From contig OY726560.1 of the NCBI GenBank assembly GCA_963383645.1, positions 24,964,300-25,028,299 on the forward strand: a stretch of DNA of 64,000 bases, in the 5' to 3' direction. Positions 21,085-31,912 of the stretch are shown here, in pieces. Positions within the stretch are counted from its first letter, which is position 1. Each line of letters begins with the position of its first letter. The position numbers and the translations under genes are program-made. This stretch comes from Muscardinus avellanarius. Lineage: Eukaryota > Chordata > Mammalia > Rodentia > Gliridae. The notes beneath the pieces are model-generated. The model saw only the letters and a list, made by a program, of their open reading frames with translations, had not been told where the DNA came from and made no database searches.

Positions 21085-21285
21085 CCAGGTGTGTTGGTGC
21101 ACACCTGTAATCACAGCACTTGGGAGGCTGAGGCAGGAGGATCACAGGTTCAGGGACAGTCTCAGCAACCTAGTGAGACTCTATTTCAAAGAAAAAACTA
21201 CAAAGGGCTTGTAGTTATATAGCTCAGAGGTAGAATTCCCCTGAGTTTAATCCCCATCATAATGAAAAAAAAAACAAATACAACA
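21085..21285 (+). mobile_element. B1-dID SINE, older subfamily
   Basis: Head atccaggtgtgttggtgcac, B-box-like aggttcagg, ID part ttgtagttatatagctcaga, A-rich tail. Confidence 0.82.
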
Positions 21286-21446
21286 AAATAAATATAAATG
21301 CTCTGTTTTCTTATGCATAACTTTATGGGGTGAGTGGATTCATTTTGGAGACTACTACTCTAGAGGACTTCTACTGTTTTTGTTATATGTATCAAGGGTT
21401 TCTTTCCTTTTTATTTTGACAAAACTAAGGTCATGTTTTATTTATA

Positions 21447-21635
21447 TTTTGGTATTAGGAATTGAACCCAGGGCATTCTACCTTTAAGCTACACTCCAGC
21501 CCTTATTTTTTTATTATTTTCATATTCAAAACAAGATCTTGCTAAGTTGCTGAGGCTGGCTTTCAACCTTCACTCCTTCTGTCTCAGTCTCCCACGTACT
21601 GGGACTACAGGCATGTGCCACAATACCTGGCTCTA
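21447..21635 (-). mobile_element. B1-dID SINE, older subfamily
   Basis: Reverse complement: ggtattaggaattgaaccca, then a gctgaggctggctttcaac block, then gggactacaggcatgtgcca and ctggctct. Confidence 0.82.
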
Positions 21636-21639
21636 AGGT

Positions 21640-21840
21640 TATTTATTTATTTATTTTATTTTATTTTTTTCTGTGTTACTGGGGGGTGGAATCCAGGGGC
21701 TTTACTCCCTCAAGGACATACTCCCAGACCTATTTTATACTGTATTTGGAAACAGGGTCTCAATGAGTTGCTGAGAGCCTCACTAAGCAGCTGAGGCTGG
21801 CTTCGAACCTGTGTGATCCTCCTGTCTCAACCTCCCAAGC
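21640..21840 (-). mobile_element. B1-dID SINE, truncated at microsatellite
   Basis: A TTTA/TTTTA-rich tail, then the ID part (tgttactggggggtggaatc) and B1 part to cctcccaagc, where the (TC)n tract begins. The distal B1 head is missing. Confidence 0.82.
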
Positions 21841-21892
21841 TCACTCTCTCTCTCTCTGTCTCTCTCTCTCTCTGTCTCTTTCTCTCTCTCTG

Positions 21893-21947
<55 letters not shown>

Positions 21948-21948
21948 C
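21841..21948. repeat. Compound (TC)n-(TA)n microsatellite
   Basis: TC-rich with TGTC interruptions to 21,923, then about 12 TA units. It directly abuts the truncated SINE. Confidence 0.95.
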
Positions 21949-22534
21949 ATATATATTTCAAAAAATATCATCTCAGAAACTAAGAACAAAAATATAAAAA
22001 AAAGATGTAATCCTTTAACTTGAGCGAGTTTGTCTGGGCCATTTATAGGACTCCAGTACCGTATTCCTTTTTAGCATGTCAGGCTCTTTGATAGATAGGG
22101 TGGAGCTCAGGGAAAACTAACAGATGGTTCACCAGCTGCACCTGCCTATGATAGACTTACTTTAGGTTAAAGTCGTGTGTTCTGTAAGTGTTTGGGGTCT
22201 GTGCATTTATACCTGTTTGTATTCTTGGTTTCCTCAGATAACCTTTTGGAAGACTTCAAAATAGTCTTGGGAGGTGAACAGGAAAGAGGATTTCTTGCAT
22301 CATCATTGGTTATGAATAAACTGTATTGGTAGCTGTAGTCATTCTGTTTCAGGATTCTGGCAAGTGTGGGTAGAGTTGTAGCTGAACCAAACAAGGAAAA
22401 CCAGAGTCCAAGAGGGAAGCAAACAAGGTGGCCACAGGGCTTTCTGTCACTGCTTTGTTGCAAGTCCTGATTCACCCGTGTTCACCTAGTTGCCCTAAAG
22501 TTTCAAATATCATGCCCTACAGAACCTTAAAGCA
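21949..22534. other. Unassigned DNA
   Basis: Single-copy-like. The 102-codon minus frame at 22,167-22,475 shows no motif. Confidence 0.35.
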
Positions 22535-22864
22535 TCGGTCAGGGGCCAGTCAGGGGTCAGCTGTGGTCACAGGGAAAGTTTCGGTAGTAAGATCCCCAAT
22601 GAGAAGAAAGCACATGAAGTTGCCATCTGGAGGAGAACAAGCATAGCTGTATTCTCCACACTCATTCCTTATATAAGGTTCTGGGTAAAATGGGGACAGG
22701 TCAATGTCAACTTGATATGCACATGAGTGTTGCATTTTGCCTGGTCATTCTTACCTAACTCTATACACATCTGTGATTGCGTGAGATGAGTGTACATTTT
22801 CCACTGCTTAGAGTAAGTGGGGCCGTGCCCTCACCATCAAGCTGTACTTCCTCTGTGCCACCAC
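22535..22864 (-). mobile_element. Solo LTR of the same ERV family as 7.2-15.5 kb
   Basis: Shares tcaggggccagtcagggg, ccaatgagaagaaagcacat, ggaggagaacaa, ccttatataaggttctgg, gttgcattttgcctggtcat and cctctgtgccaccaca with the two proviral LTRs, in the same orientation. There is no internal sequence beside it. Confidence 0.78.
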
Positions 22865-22898
22865 AGTGTCATAATGAAAGGGCAGAAATCCAGATTTT

Positions 22899-23093
22899 TT
22901 TTTTTTTTTGTGGTACTGGGGATGGAACCCAGGGGCTTTCTGCCTCCAGGCTACCCTCCCAGATCTATTTTCCATATTATTTGGAATTAGAGTCTCACTA
23001 AGTTGCTGAGAGCCTCACTAAGTAACTGAAGCTGGCTTCGAACCCGCGAGATCCTCCTGTTTCAGCCTCAAGCATGCACCACCATGACCGGCT
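22899..23093 (-). mobile_element. B1-dID SINE with imperfect 15-bp TSD
   Basis: Reverse complement of ID tail and B1 head, ending caccaccatgaccggct. Direct repeats agaaatccagatttt (22884-22898) and agaaatcagaatttt (23094-23108) flank it. Confidence 0.88.
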
Positions 23094-23124
23094 AGAAATC
23101 AGAATTTTAATTATTTTTGTTTGC

Positions 23125-23296
23125 TTATTTTTTGCTAGTAGGGGTGGAACCCAGGGGGTGTTTTATGTCTGAGCTAAATCTCTGGGTTTTTTTATATTTT
23201 ATTTTCAAACAAGGTCTTAGTAAGTTGCTGAGGCTGGCTCTGAGCCTGTGATTCTCCTGTCTCAGTCTCCCAAGCACTGTGGATTTCAATTGTAAG
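23125..23296 (-). mobile_element. B1-dID SINE, older, truncated
   Basis: ttgctagtaggggtggaacc, then ggtcttagtaagttgctgag and gtctcagtctcccaagcact. The head is incomplete. Confidence 0.75.
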
Positions 23297-24689
23297 AGAG
23301 CAGTTTTGTTGTTGTTGTTACTGTTGATGTTGTAATTGCAAAAACTCACTTGATACTTTTGCATTCTTGAGAAGTTAAGAATATATAAACAAAGCCAAGG
23401 AATAGAAAATTCTAAAGCAATGTATTAAGACAGAACTGTAAAAAGATATTTATGCAATCAAACACACAGTTAGAGGAAGCAGAATGATTACTTCTCTGCA
23501 TGTGCAGTCATCTTTTATATCTGAGGATGAAGAAGCAGATGGTCTTGTTATCAGTTTGCATGTTTGTCTGAAAAAAAAAGCAAACACCACAGGTGTAAGA
23601 CCCATATTCCACTCCACATGGCACGCAGAAGAGCTTGGCTCTGTCTTTGTGATGAGAAATATGCTCATAGAGCCTGACATTGGCTCACTCCCCTCTGGGG
23701 TGCCCTGAATCTCTGAGCAAGAACCCAACCCATGTCCAGTAACCCCACTCCAAATCCACTGACCCCAATCTTTGTAGATGTTGTGCTAGAAGGGCGTCTG
23801 CTAATGATTCATTGCCTTTATTTATTCAGAAATAATTATCAAATAATTACCATCGCCAGGCATTGTGCAAGGCGCTTGCTCAGTGAAAAACAATTTAAAC
23901 TACATTTTGATAAGGCATTTTGGTTCCAAAGTGAAGAAACAGAATAATAGCAATTCCTTGCTCATAGATGTGTTTTGAGTATTGAATGAATGATATTTGT
24001 GAGATCTCAGCCCTGACTTTCTGCCACTCAAGGAAAGAGTTCATGGAATTCATGTCCTAGATTGATTTTCTTTTAGCCCATTGAGCACTTGCACAAAGTT
24101 TGGTGTCGTGAATCGACTGTTCCTTTGATTTGCGTCATAAATTCTAATCAACAGCTGTGGCCTGACTGGCCCACTTGATTGAACGCATCTCTAGCTTCTT
24201 ACAGTAGTACAAACTCTCATTTCTCAACTTATGTCATCTGCTTAGCCATCCTCTGGGCTCAGCACCTGACTCCTTTCTCTTTGGACCTCTCATTTTTTTC
24301 TTCCCTCTGTAGCCACTTGGTCTTCCTGTTCCTTTGGCAGCTCATCCCCATGGGCTTGCCTCTGGCACTGGTGTGCCTCCTTGGCTCTGCTCCCTGGTGG
24401 ATGGCACCCCAGCAGCCCTCCAGGAAGTGAGAGGAGGGTGAAGCAAGAGAGGCCGCCACATTGGTCTGTCCTTGGGGCGTGGCCTCCACATGCTGGTCAT
24501 ATTAGCTGTACTAAAAGCTTATGGGCTTCTTTCACTCTTCATGCTAAAAGACTGTTAATCCTTTCAATTATTCTATGTGATGCTGCACTTCATGAGGGAG
24601 GAGATGGAAGGAAAGAATACTGTCCCCAAAGTGGTGTGGCTACCGCAGAGACATAGAGAATGCCTAATACATTATGGTAGCTATCAGTT
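23297..24689. other. Mostly unique DNA
   Basis: A MIR-like piece lies near 23,820-23,960 (ccaggcattgtgcaaggcgc). No convincing gene. Overlapping frames at 24,179-24,656 (both strands) lack motifs. Confidence 0.4.
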
Positions 24690-25080
24690 ATATTAGCTTA
24701 CCAGGGCTGCCAGAGCAAAGTGCCATAGTCTAGGTGGCTGAAACAGCAGAAACTTAGATGCTGTTCTAGAGACAAAAAGTTTGAGATCTAGGCATTGCCG
24801 GGGTTGGTTCCTTCTGAGACCTCTCTCCTTGGCTTGTGAATGATCTCTTTATCTATCACAGGTCTTCCCTCTGTGTGCGTATCTCTGTTAAGCTTTTCTC
24901 TACTTAATAAGACACCAGAGATTCTGAGTCAGGGCCCATCCTGATTTCCTCAGTTTAAGTTAATAATTATTTCAAAAGTCCTATCTCTAAGATCCAGTCA
25001 CAATCTGAGGTATTGAGGATCGGTGTTTCACCCTGTGAGTTTCTTTTTTGTGGGAGACACAAACATTATGTTTAGTCCAT
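24690..25080 (-). mobile_element. MLT1-type LTR (ERVL-MaLR)
   Basis: The plus strand shows the reverse of an MLT1 LTR: tattagcttaccagggctgc, cagagcaaagtgccatagtc, ggtggctgaaacagcagaaa, gatctaggcattgccggg. It ends gggagacacaaacattatgt. Confidence 0.68.
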
Positions 25081-25214
25081 ATGTAGTTATTATACACATT
25101 GTTATTATTATTATTAATAGGCCCACCTCTTCCAAAGGACAATGATACTTACATAAAAGCAGGGAATGGAGTTTAAGTTCACTAGCATACCTATCCTGTT
25201 AGTGGGATGTCTAC

Positions 25215-25932
25215 TTTGGTTCACTGCATAGATTCTGGTAAAGGGTGCTCTTCTCTGGCCCAGCTCCAGAGTAGCCTATGGACTGGAGCTGGGGGGTCGC
25301 TGCCTTAGCAGGTGACTGGCCTGGATGACCGCTACAAACTTGTGGAAATCCTGTCTTAACTTTTTGGATGCAGAGGTTACTGGCGAAGAAGATGAAATGA
25401 TGTCAGAAGCTTTTGTGATAGGTGAAGAAGTCGTATTCCACCCACGCGTTTTAGGGCCCCGTACTAGCATTCAGTACTGCACCTGGTACTCACACAGCAG
25501 ATCAAGGAAATGCTGACATCGAGTAGAGATACCCGGAATTCCGGCACTTCACAGCTGCCTGGCGCGTGTCTGCTTCTGAAAAGACTCTTAGCTCTCTTTC
25601 CTCACTTTCTAAAATATGATTATGTACATCTGGGAAAATCTTTGGCTGTATCTACGGCTTCCTTGGTGGAGAAAATAAGCCTGTGAACCTTGACGAGTAC
25701 GAGTACATCTGCAAAGTGGTCTGTGATTTCTCGTATTGCCGCGCGTGGATGCTTTCAGAAAAGAACTTTATGAGAAAATTGCTAATAATTACAACTCAGA
25801 TTCAGATATGAGCAGCCCGGTGATGCCCGAGGTCTGCTTACAGGGGCTACCTGCGGATCATTAGGAGGCAGGTTCACAAATCGGCTGTCTGTAGCCAAAT
25901 TCAACTTGCTGCTGAGTCTTGCTTGGCAAATA

Positions 25933-25934
<2 letters not shown>
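25215..25934 (+). pseudogene. Possible decayed retrocopy, parent unknown
   Basis: The composition is more codon-like than in neighbouring DNA. Partial open stretches lie in different frames: near 25,325-25,513 (FLDAEVTGEEDEMMSEAF), near 25,660-25,735 (KPVNLDEYEYICKVVCDF) and near 25,760-25,830 (ELYEKIANNYNSDSDM). Frame changes and stops break any single product. It ends in caaataaagtg, a polyadenylation-signal-like AATAAA, and is followed at once by a (GT)n tract rather than poly(A). I do not recognise the parent gene; it may instead be a cluster of chance frames. Confidence 0.35.
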
Positions 25935-25973
<39 letters not shown>

Positions 25974-25990
25974 GTGTGTGTGTGTTGTGT
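25935..25990. repeat. (GT)n microsatellite
   Basis: About 26 GT units with two single-base interruptions near the 3' end. Confidence 0.95.
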
Positions 25991-26556
25991 TTCAGGTGTT
26001 CGTGGTGGTTACAGTAAACATTCTCTAGCTGTCCTCTTCTTTATCATTCACTGTTATCTATTCCTGCTTGAATCTCTTGTTTATATTACTTGGCCGGCCT
26101 GTGAAACTTCAACTTAGCTATTGTAGACATGAGAGAAAAAAAAAAAAAAGATTAAAAAGCCGTAGGAGAAAACAGTAAAAGAGAACATTCTGCAAATAGC
26201 AGAATCCTAGGGGCACCCGGCCTGGGTCAGGCTGGAGCTTGAGTCCACCAAAGACAACGTGGGGTGCGAGTAGGGGGACAGGGGAAGGAACGAGAGGGGT
26301 CCTATGCCCCAGGCATTTACCCACCTTATTTCATTTAATAAATAAAAACCCCATGTCAAGCAGGTATTTTTATACCTTAGGGAGAAAAGGTTGGGAGGCT
26401 AAAGAAATTACTCAAGATAATAATTACTAGCAAGAGTGAAGTGTCGAGTGTAGCCCAAGCAGCTCCAGAACTGAAGGCTTGCACTTTTCCACTATATCTG
26501 TTGTTACAAAGAGGGGTTTGCTTGCTTTGTTTTGGGTACAATGTCCAATTCTAGAG
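25991..26556. other. Unassigned DNA
   Basis: No gene. A short poly(A) lies at about 26,137-26,149. Confidence 0.35.
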
Positions 26557-26572
26557 AAAAATGCCATTTTTT

Positions 26573-26763
26573 TTTTTTTTGGTGGTACTGGGGGTGGAAC
26601 CCAGAGGCTTTCTATTTCTGAGCTATACTCCCAGACCCATTTTTATATTTTATTTGGAAACAGGGTCTCACTAAGTAGCTGAGGCTGGATTCGAACCTGT
26701 GTGGTCCTCCTTTCTCAGCCTCCCAAGCGCGGGGATTACAAGCGTGCGCCACCACGCCCGGAA
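26573..26763 (-). mobile_element. B1-dID SINE with 16-bp TSD
   Basis: Reverse complement of the ID tail (ggtggtactgggggtggaac) and the B1 head ending caccacgcccgg. The TSD aaaaatgccatttttt is seen at 26557-26572 and 26764-26779. Confidence 0.93.
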
Positions 26764-26804
26764 AAAAATGCCATTTTTTAACACATTAAAAATAAAAGAA
26801 ATTC

Positions 26805-27029
26805 AGCCGGGCATGGTGGTGCACGCTTGTAATCCCCGCGCTTGGGAGGCGGAGACAGGAGGATCGCGCTGGTTCGGAGCCAGCCTCGCTGGCTTAAGAG
26901 ACTCTGTTTCCACATAAAAATGTTTAAAAAAATAGGTCTGGGAGTGTAGCCCATGGAAGTGTATCCCGGAGGTAGAAGGGCTTCCAGGAACCCCAGTACC
27001 ACCAAAAATAAAATAAAATAAATAAAAAT
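26805..27029 (+). mobile_element. B1-dID SINE, young subfamily, with internal duplication and 17-bp TSD
   Basis: A complete young-type SINE. The ID part carries a partial duplication: agtgtagcccatgga is followed by agtgtatcccgga. The direct repeat aaaaataaaagaaattc flanks it (26788-26804 and 27030-27046). The tail is an (AAAAT)n-like A-rich stretch. Confidence 0.93.
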
Positions 27030-27046
27030 AAAAATAAAAGAAATTC

Positions 27047-27219
27047 CAGGCCCTGTGGCACAAGCCTTTAATTTCAGCACTTGCGAGGCTGAGACAGGAA
27101 TATTTCAGGTTTGAGGCTGGCAAAATATCACTTAGAGAGATTGTGTTTCAGAATAAAAAATTAAATAGAGCAGGTGGTGTAGCTCAGAGGTAGAATGTTC
27201 CTGAGCTCAAGCCCCAGTA
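27047..27219 (+). mobile_element. B1-dID SINE, older
   Basis: ccaggccctgtggcacaagc head, gagcaggtggtgtagctcag ID part. The tail merges into a CA-rich microsatellite (27220-27270). Confidence 0.8.
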
Positions 27220-27270
27220 ATACACACATACACACACACGCACACACATGCACACATGCACACACACACC
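27220..27270. repeat. (CA)n-rich microsatellite
   Basis: CA units interrupted by TA and TG, seeded at the tail of the upstream SINE. Confidence 0.92.
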
Positions 27271-27392
27271 TAACCAGTATACCAGGGGAAGAGAGAGAAT
27301 ATGAGAGTTCGATTAACACATATCATTGTGGGGTAAAGATTGTCTTACAAGTGAAGGAGGAGAGAAATACTTAAATGAGTATATCTAAAATG

Positions 27393-27590
27393 AAAGCTGG
27401 GCATGGTGACTCAGACTTGTAATCCCAGTGCTTGGGAGGCTGCGACAGGAGGATCACAGTTTTGCAGCCAGCCTTGGCAGCTTGGTGAAGCTCTCTTCAA
27501 CTTAGTGAGACCCTGCTTCAAAATAAAAAATAAAATTGGGCTGGGGGTATAGTTCAGAGGTAGAATGTCCCTGGGCTCAATCCTCACTAA
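27393..27590 (+). mobile_element. B1-dID SINE, older
   Basis: agctgggcatggtgactcag head, ggctgggggtatagttcaga ID part. The tail merges into (CA)n. Confidence 0.85.
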
Positions 27591-27594
27591 CACA

Positions 27595-27641
<47 letters not shown>
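27591..27641. repeat. (CA)n microsatellite
   Basis: About 25 CA units at the SINE tail, followed by a short A run. Confidence 0.95.
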
Positions 27642-27643
<2 letters not shown>

Positions 27644-28648
27644 AAAAAAAAGAAGAGAAGAAAAAATGTGGTCTATTAATAAACCTATAGGAATGAGAAG
27701 ATTAACCATGTCTGAAATCTCAAAGATATAGAATTTCCTTTTAATGTGTGGTTAACAAGGCACTGTCATAAAGAAAAATATAAACAATTAGAAAATAATT
27801 AAGAGCCTGTAAAAGTAGCTCTTGATAAAAGTAGTTTAAAGACCACTTAGCATGTTTGGACATATGTACGCCGGAATGCGTGTTTCTCAGATGTTGGTGA
27901 CAAGGGCTGTTCCGGGTAATTGCTGGCCTCTGTGGGCTCCTATTGAAATTCATAAGAAGTGAAAAGTGGTAACAAATTTGTTTTACTGGTGAGCTTTATA
28001 GTTGTTCAGGAACTCATGAGATGCCTGTTTCACATCAAGCATGTCTTCAGGTGAGTTTGGTGGCTGGGCAACCTGCCGCCCTGGGCAGTCTCACTCTCTC
28101 CCCTCTCCACGCTGCCCTGTGCCCCGAGCCGCATCAAGGAGCCCTGTCTTCTGACTTCTCCTTGACTTCAGCCAGTGGCGGCAGGAGAGAAGTAGGTGGG
28201 TGGGTGGGAGGGGGAGAGGTATCAGCGAGTTCAGTTTTCTCTCAGTCTTCCTACTGGGTGTGGGTAGGAACACACACCCAGTATGCCTTTCTATACTGAA
28301 GGCATAGCTCCTGTGGGTGGATGGGTGGAGGGCACTTTCTAGATGAGTTTAAGGCTGAGTTCGCGCCCCCATCCCAAGGGTGGGAAGAACTTTAGGCTGC
28401 TGGTAGACCCGGTGGCCTGGGAATTAATTCTTCCTGCATCTTTGCATCTCATCTCTTCTCAAATTTGCTGTTTCCCTCACTGATGAATCACTCACCTTCA
28501 ACCTTGAACTTCGTTTGCATAGCAGGTTTCTGAAATTCAGGCTGCTTTCTACAGTTCCTCTAAGAGCTTAAAGAAATAATTTGAAATAAATTTTAAATTT
28601 CGAGTACAATAATATCAGCCAATAAAGCCCACAAAAACAAACAGGCTT
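27642..28648. other. Mostly unique DNA
   Basis: No gene recognised. The 92-codon frame at 28,021-28,299 is GC-richer but has no motif. Confidence 0.35.
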
Positions 28649-28815
28649 TCTTACTGGGGAGTGAATCCAGGGACATTCTACCTCTGAGCTACATACCCAG
28701 TCCTATTTAATTTTTATTTTTAAAACAGCAACTCACTAAGTTGCAGAAGGCCTCGCTAAGTTGGCAAGGCTGGTCTGGAACCTGCAATCCTCCTGTCTTA
28801 GCCTCCATGCTTGGC
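28649..28815 (-). mobile_element. B1-dID SINE, older, truncated
   Basis: cttactggggagtgaatcca, aactcactaagttgcagaag, cctcctgtcttagcctcca. Most of the B1 head is lost. Confidence 0.75.
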
Positions 28816-31559
28816 CTGTCTGGGCTTTCTTTATATGCTGGTCAGGCCTTTAATATCTTGAAGTGTGTGCAATGCTATTATTTGAAATAATCAAATAGTT
28901 GTCTAAAGCTATTTAGGTTTATAAATATAATCAAATATAAAATATAAAGTTCCCGAATTAAAAGCAATCATAAAACAAACAAACAAAAACAAAACAAAAC
29001 CTCCCAAACTCAGTTGTGCTTAGAATGAGCTGAGTGAGTCTGCTTCCCCAGGCGGTGAATTTTAACGTCTCAGGACATGTAGGAAAACGGCTGTTGGATC
29101 ACTGATATACCAACACCAAGAAATGGTCTGAGTCATTAACTCTCAACATTTCTTACACAACAGTAAGGCTAAGAGGGTAGACAAAATCCTAGGGCTCTTT
29201 CCCAGAGAATCCTAGTAAGATCTATTGCATGGGATCCTCCATTTTAATCCCTTCCTCAAGGGAACAGTTGGTTAACAAACAGAGAATGTTTTTGCCTCTT
29301 AAAACACAAACTGCAGGAATGAAAGTATCAATACTGTGAACCATATGACCCTGCAAGCCCTCCCCCTCTCTTGGGGACACAGGGCATAAAGAGGCAGAGA
29401 GATTGCTAGTTATGTAACGGGAATAGTGGCAGATCCAGAGTTGAGAGGCAGCACGTTATCTCCGCATCTTTCCAAGTTTTGCAGGCTAGGCAGAATGCCG
29501 CTTAAAAATGAACAGCCTGCATGCGGGCAACACTCTCACTAGACTCCCCTATTTAGTCAGAAAACAAAACAAAAAAAAATTGCTTTTGCATGATTTGGTA
29601 GCCTCAGCCATAATATCATATTACCACAAAACATAGTGGAGTTTCCTTTTCATAGCCCCAAATTGTCTTGCTTAACAATTTAAGGAGGAATTTAAAACTA
29701 GGTCTTAACTCCAACTTAAAACAAATATTAGTCTAGTTCTGATTTAAAGCCAAATAATCTGTCCTCATGCATTTCCCTTGCGGGAAGGTACAGAGCAATT
29801 TAAAGAGATTTTACAAAAATAATAAATTCTCCCGAAAGGAAGTAGAAATCTGTGATTCTGTTTTAAAGTGATCTCCACTTCCAAGGATGGAGGAGCCACG
29901 TTGGCAGGCTCCAGCGGTACAGGACCTGACGCAGGAGAGGCAACCCAACAGGGCATGTTTCTGGTTTTGATGTCATCTGAGAATTTTTCCTGCTTTATTT
30001 TATTTTTGTCCTTAAATAGTATGCGAATCCAGTCACGGCTGAATGGAGGTATTGCTCTGGTATCTTAATGTATTACAATTTATGGCAATATTTGCTTCAG
30101 TTCTTGGCTTGCTGACATTAAAATTATCTTAAACAGGAATTATAACATAAAATTAGATTAGATACACTTCAACAAATTTATCTCTAACAATAAATATATA
30201 CAAATTCTGAAATGAAGGGCCTTGCAATTTTCAACCAGTGCTTAAAGTAATTACACATTCTGGGGTGATAACACATCGCCTCTCTTTTTTTTTTGTGCGG
30301 CAAGCTGGCGAGCTACCTCTGCTGCGCATGGTAATGCTAATTAGCAGATCAAGTGTAAATCTGCCAAAGCCTGGGATTCTGTGGCTTTGCCAGCTCTCCC
30401 TTGATTGGGAATCACAGGCCCAATTCCTCTCCTTCTGACTTGGCCTGTTCTTCGGGCATTGCTGGAGATGTCCTTCTTCGGTGTGTTCTAATCCATCAGA
30501 TGTGTGCGTCGTTGAAGGCTTCGCTGTTTGTTTTTAATTCAGCAGACTCCAAAGGCTTTCTCCATAACTGCCTTTTACAATCAGTCATAGGAGGATTTAG
30601 ACTCCACAGAACAATAGGTGGGGCTGGCATGTTTATTCCACGCTCCTTCATCCCTGTCAAAGAGGTGTTTTTGTTTAGATGCTAATAAAGTGGCATTTTG
30701 AAATATGTTCCTGAACCCCGAAGAGAGAGAGAGGGAGGGATGCTCTGTAGCAAGCTTTGTTTCTGTGAATGCGGCCAGAGTCCATGTATCAGAGGAGCAG
30801 CGCCTTTACCCAGGGGCTCTGGTTAAAATGAGCATTCAGAGGGACGGTCCATCCTGTCCCGTGGGGTTCCAGAGGCCCTGAGTGTGCGGGTCAGAGCCTC
30901 CAGGGCTTGGGAACTGTACTCATCCGCAGTAGACGCTGTGCAAGGCTTCAGTTATATTCCACCACCTCTCTGCCTCTCTACCCTGTGGCCTGATCCTACC
31001 TTTGAAGTCAGTGGGAGATGGTTTATGGGGGCAGTTTTGCTTTGAGTTGTGGGGCTTGATTTGATTTGAATTTACATTCCGGGCCTCACAGCAAATATCT
31101 CTGGGTTTCATAAATTAAGATGTATTCCTCAAGGTCCATCTGCACTCATTTCTGTATTTCCACCTGCCTTTTTGACTTCTATAGTTATATCAGTTACTAA
31201 AAAAAAAAAAAAAAATTCCCCGCCACCCCTCCACCACATCTGTGTGTCTTCAAGTCGGTGCCCATATGTTGAATGCCTACTGTATTCTCATCTGGCTGTG
31301 CGTGGAGCCACTGGAACCCCCTCGTTCCCCCCAGGAGGAGCCCGCATGTCGCCAGCAAGTACGGAGATGAATCAGAAAGGCTGGGAAAGAAAAGTGGTTC
31401 TGGAACATCTGGAATTCAGTGAAAGTGTGCAGCCCCTCCATCCACCTTTTGGTCACAATGGACAAGGGTTATTAATGGCAAGATTGCCCAAAGAATCAAC
31501 TAAACTACAGGGTTAACTACTGATGCATGGTAGTAAGGTGATTTTGTTGGACTGTGATG
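28816..31559. other. Repeat-poor unique block
   Basis: About 2.7 kb with almost no recognisable interspersed repeat. The part near 30,230-30,720 is discussed as a possible conserved non-coding element. An A/C-only tract (aaaacaaacaaacaaaaac) lies near 28,970-29,000 and a poly(A) at 31,200-31,215. Confidence 0.4.
30335..30344. promoter_or_regulatory. Homeodomain-type palindrome (candidate)
   Basis: gctaattagc is a perfect 10-bp palindrome around the TAAT/ATTA core preferred by homeodomain proteins. It sits in repeat-poor DNA. A site of this length occurs by chance, so function is only inferred. Confidence 0.25.
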
Positions 31560-31912
31560 TTTGTATTAGCTTGGGCTGCTATAACGAAATACCATAGGAA
31601 TTTACCAAGAGAAGTTAATTTTCTTAATAGCTGTGGAAGCTGGAAAGTCCAGGTTTGAGGTGCTGGGCAATTTAGCTCCTGGCAAGGGCTGGCTTCCTGG
31701 CTGTGTCCGCACTCAGCAAAGACAGAGAGAGGGACAAATGTCTCTTCTTGTAAGAACACAAATCTAACAAACCCAAGGGATCAGGGCTCTACCTCTGTGA
31801 CCTCATTTCTTCTAAATTGCCTCCGTATAGGCTGTTTCCAAAGACAGTCACAGTGGGGGTTGAGCCTTAACATATGAATTTTGAAGGGGGGACACAAACA
31901 TGCAGGTTATGA
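31560..31912 (-). mobile_element. MLT1-type LTR (ERVL-MaLR)
   Basis: The plus strand shows gtattagcttgggctgctat, aacgaaataccatagg, the gaagctggaaagtccaggtt block, cttgtaagaacacaaatc, and the end catatgaattttgaagg then gggacacaaac. This is the reverse of MLT1. Confidence 0.75.
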
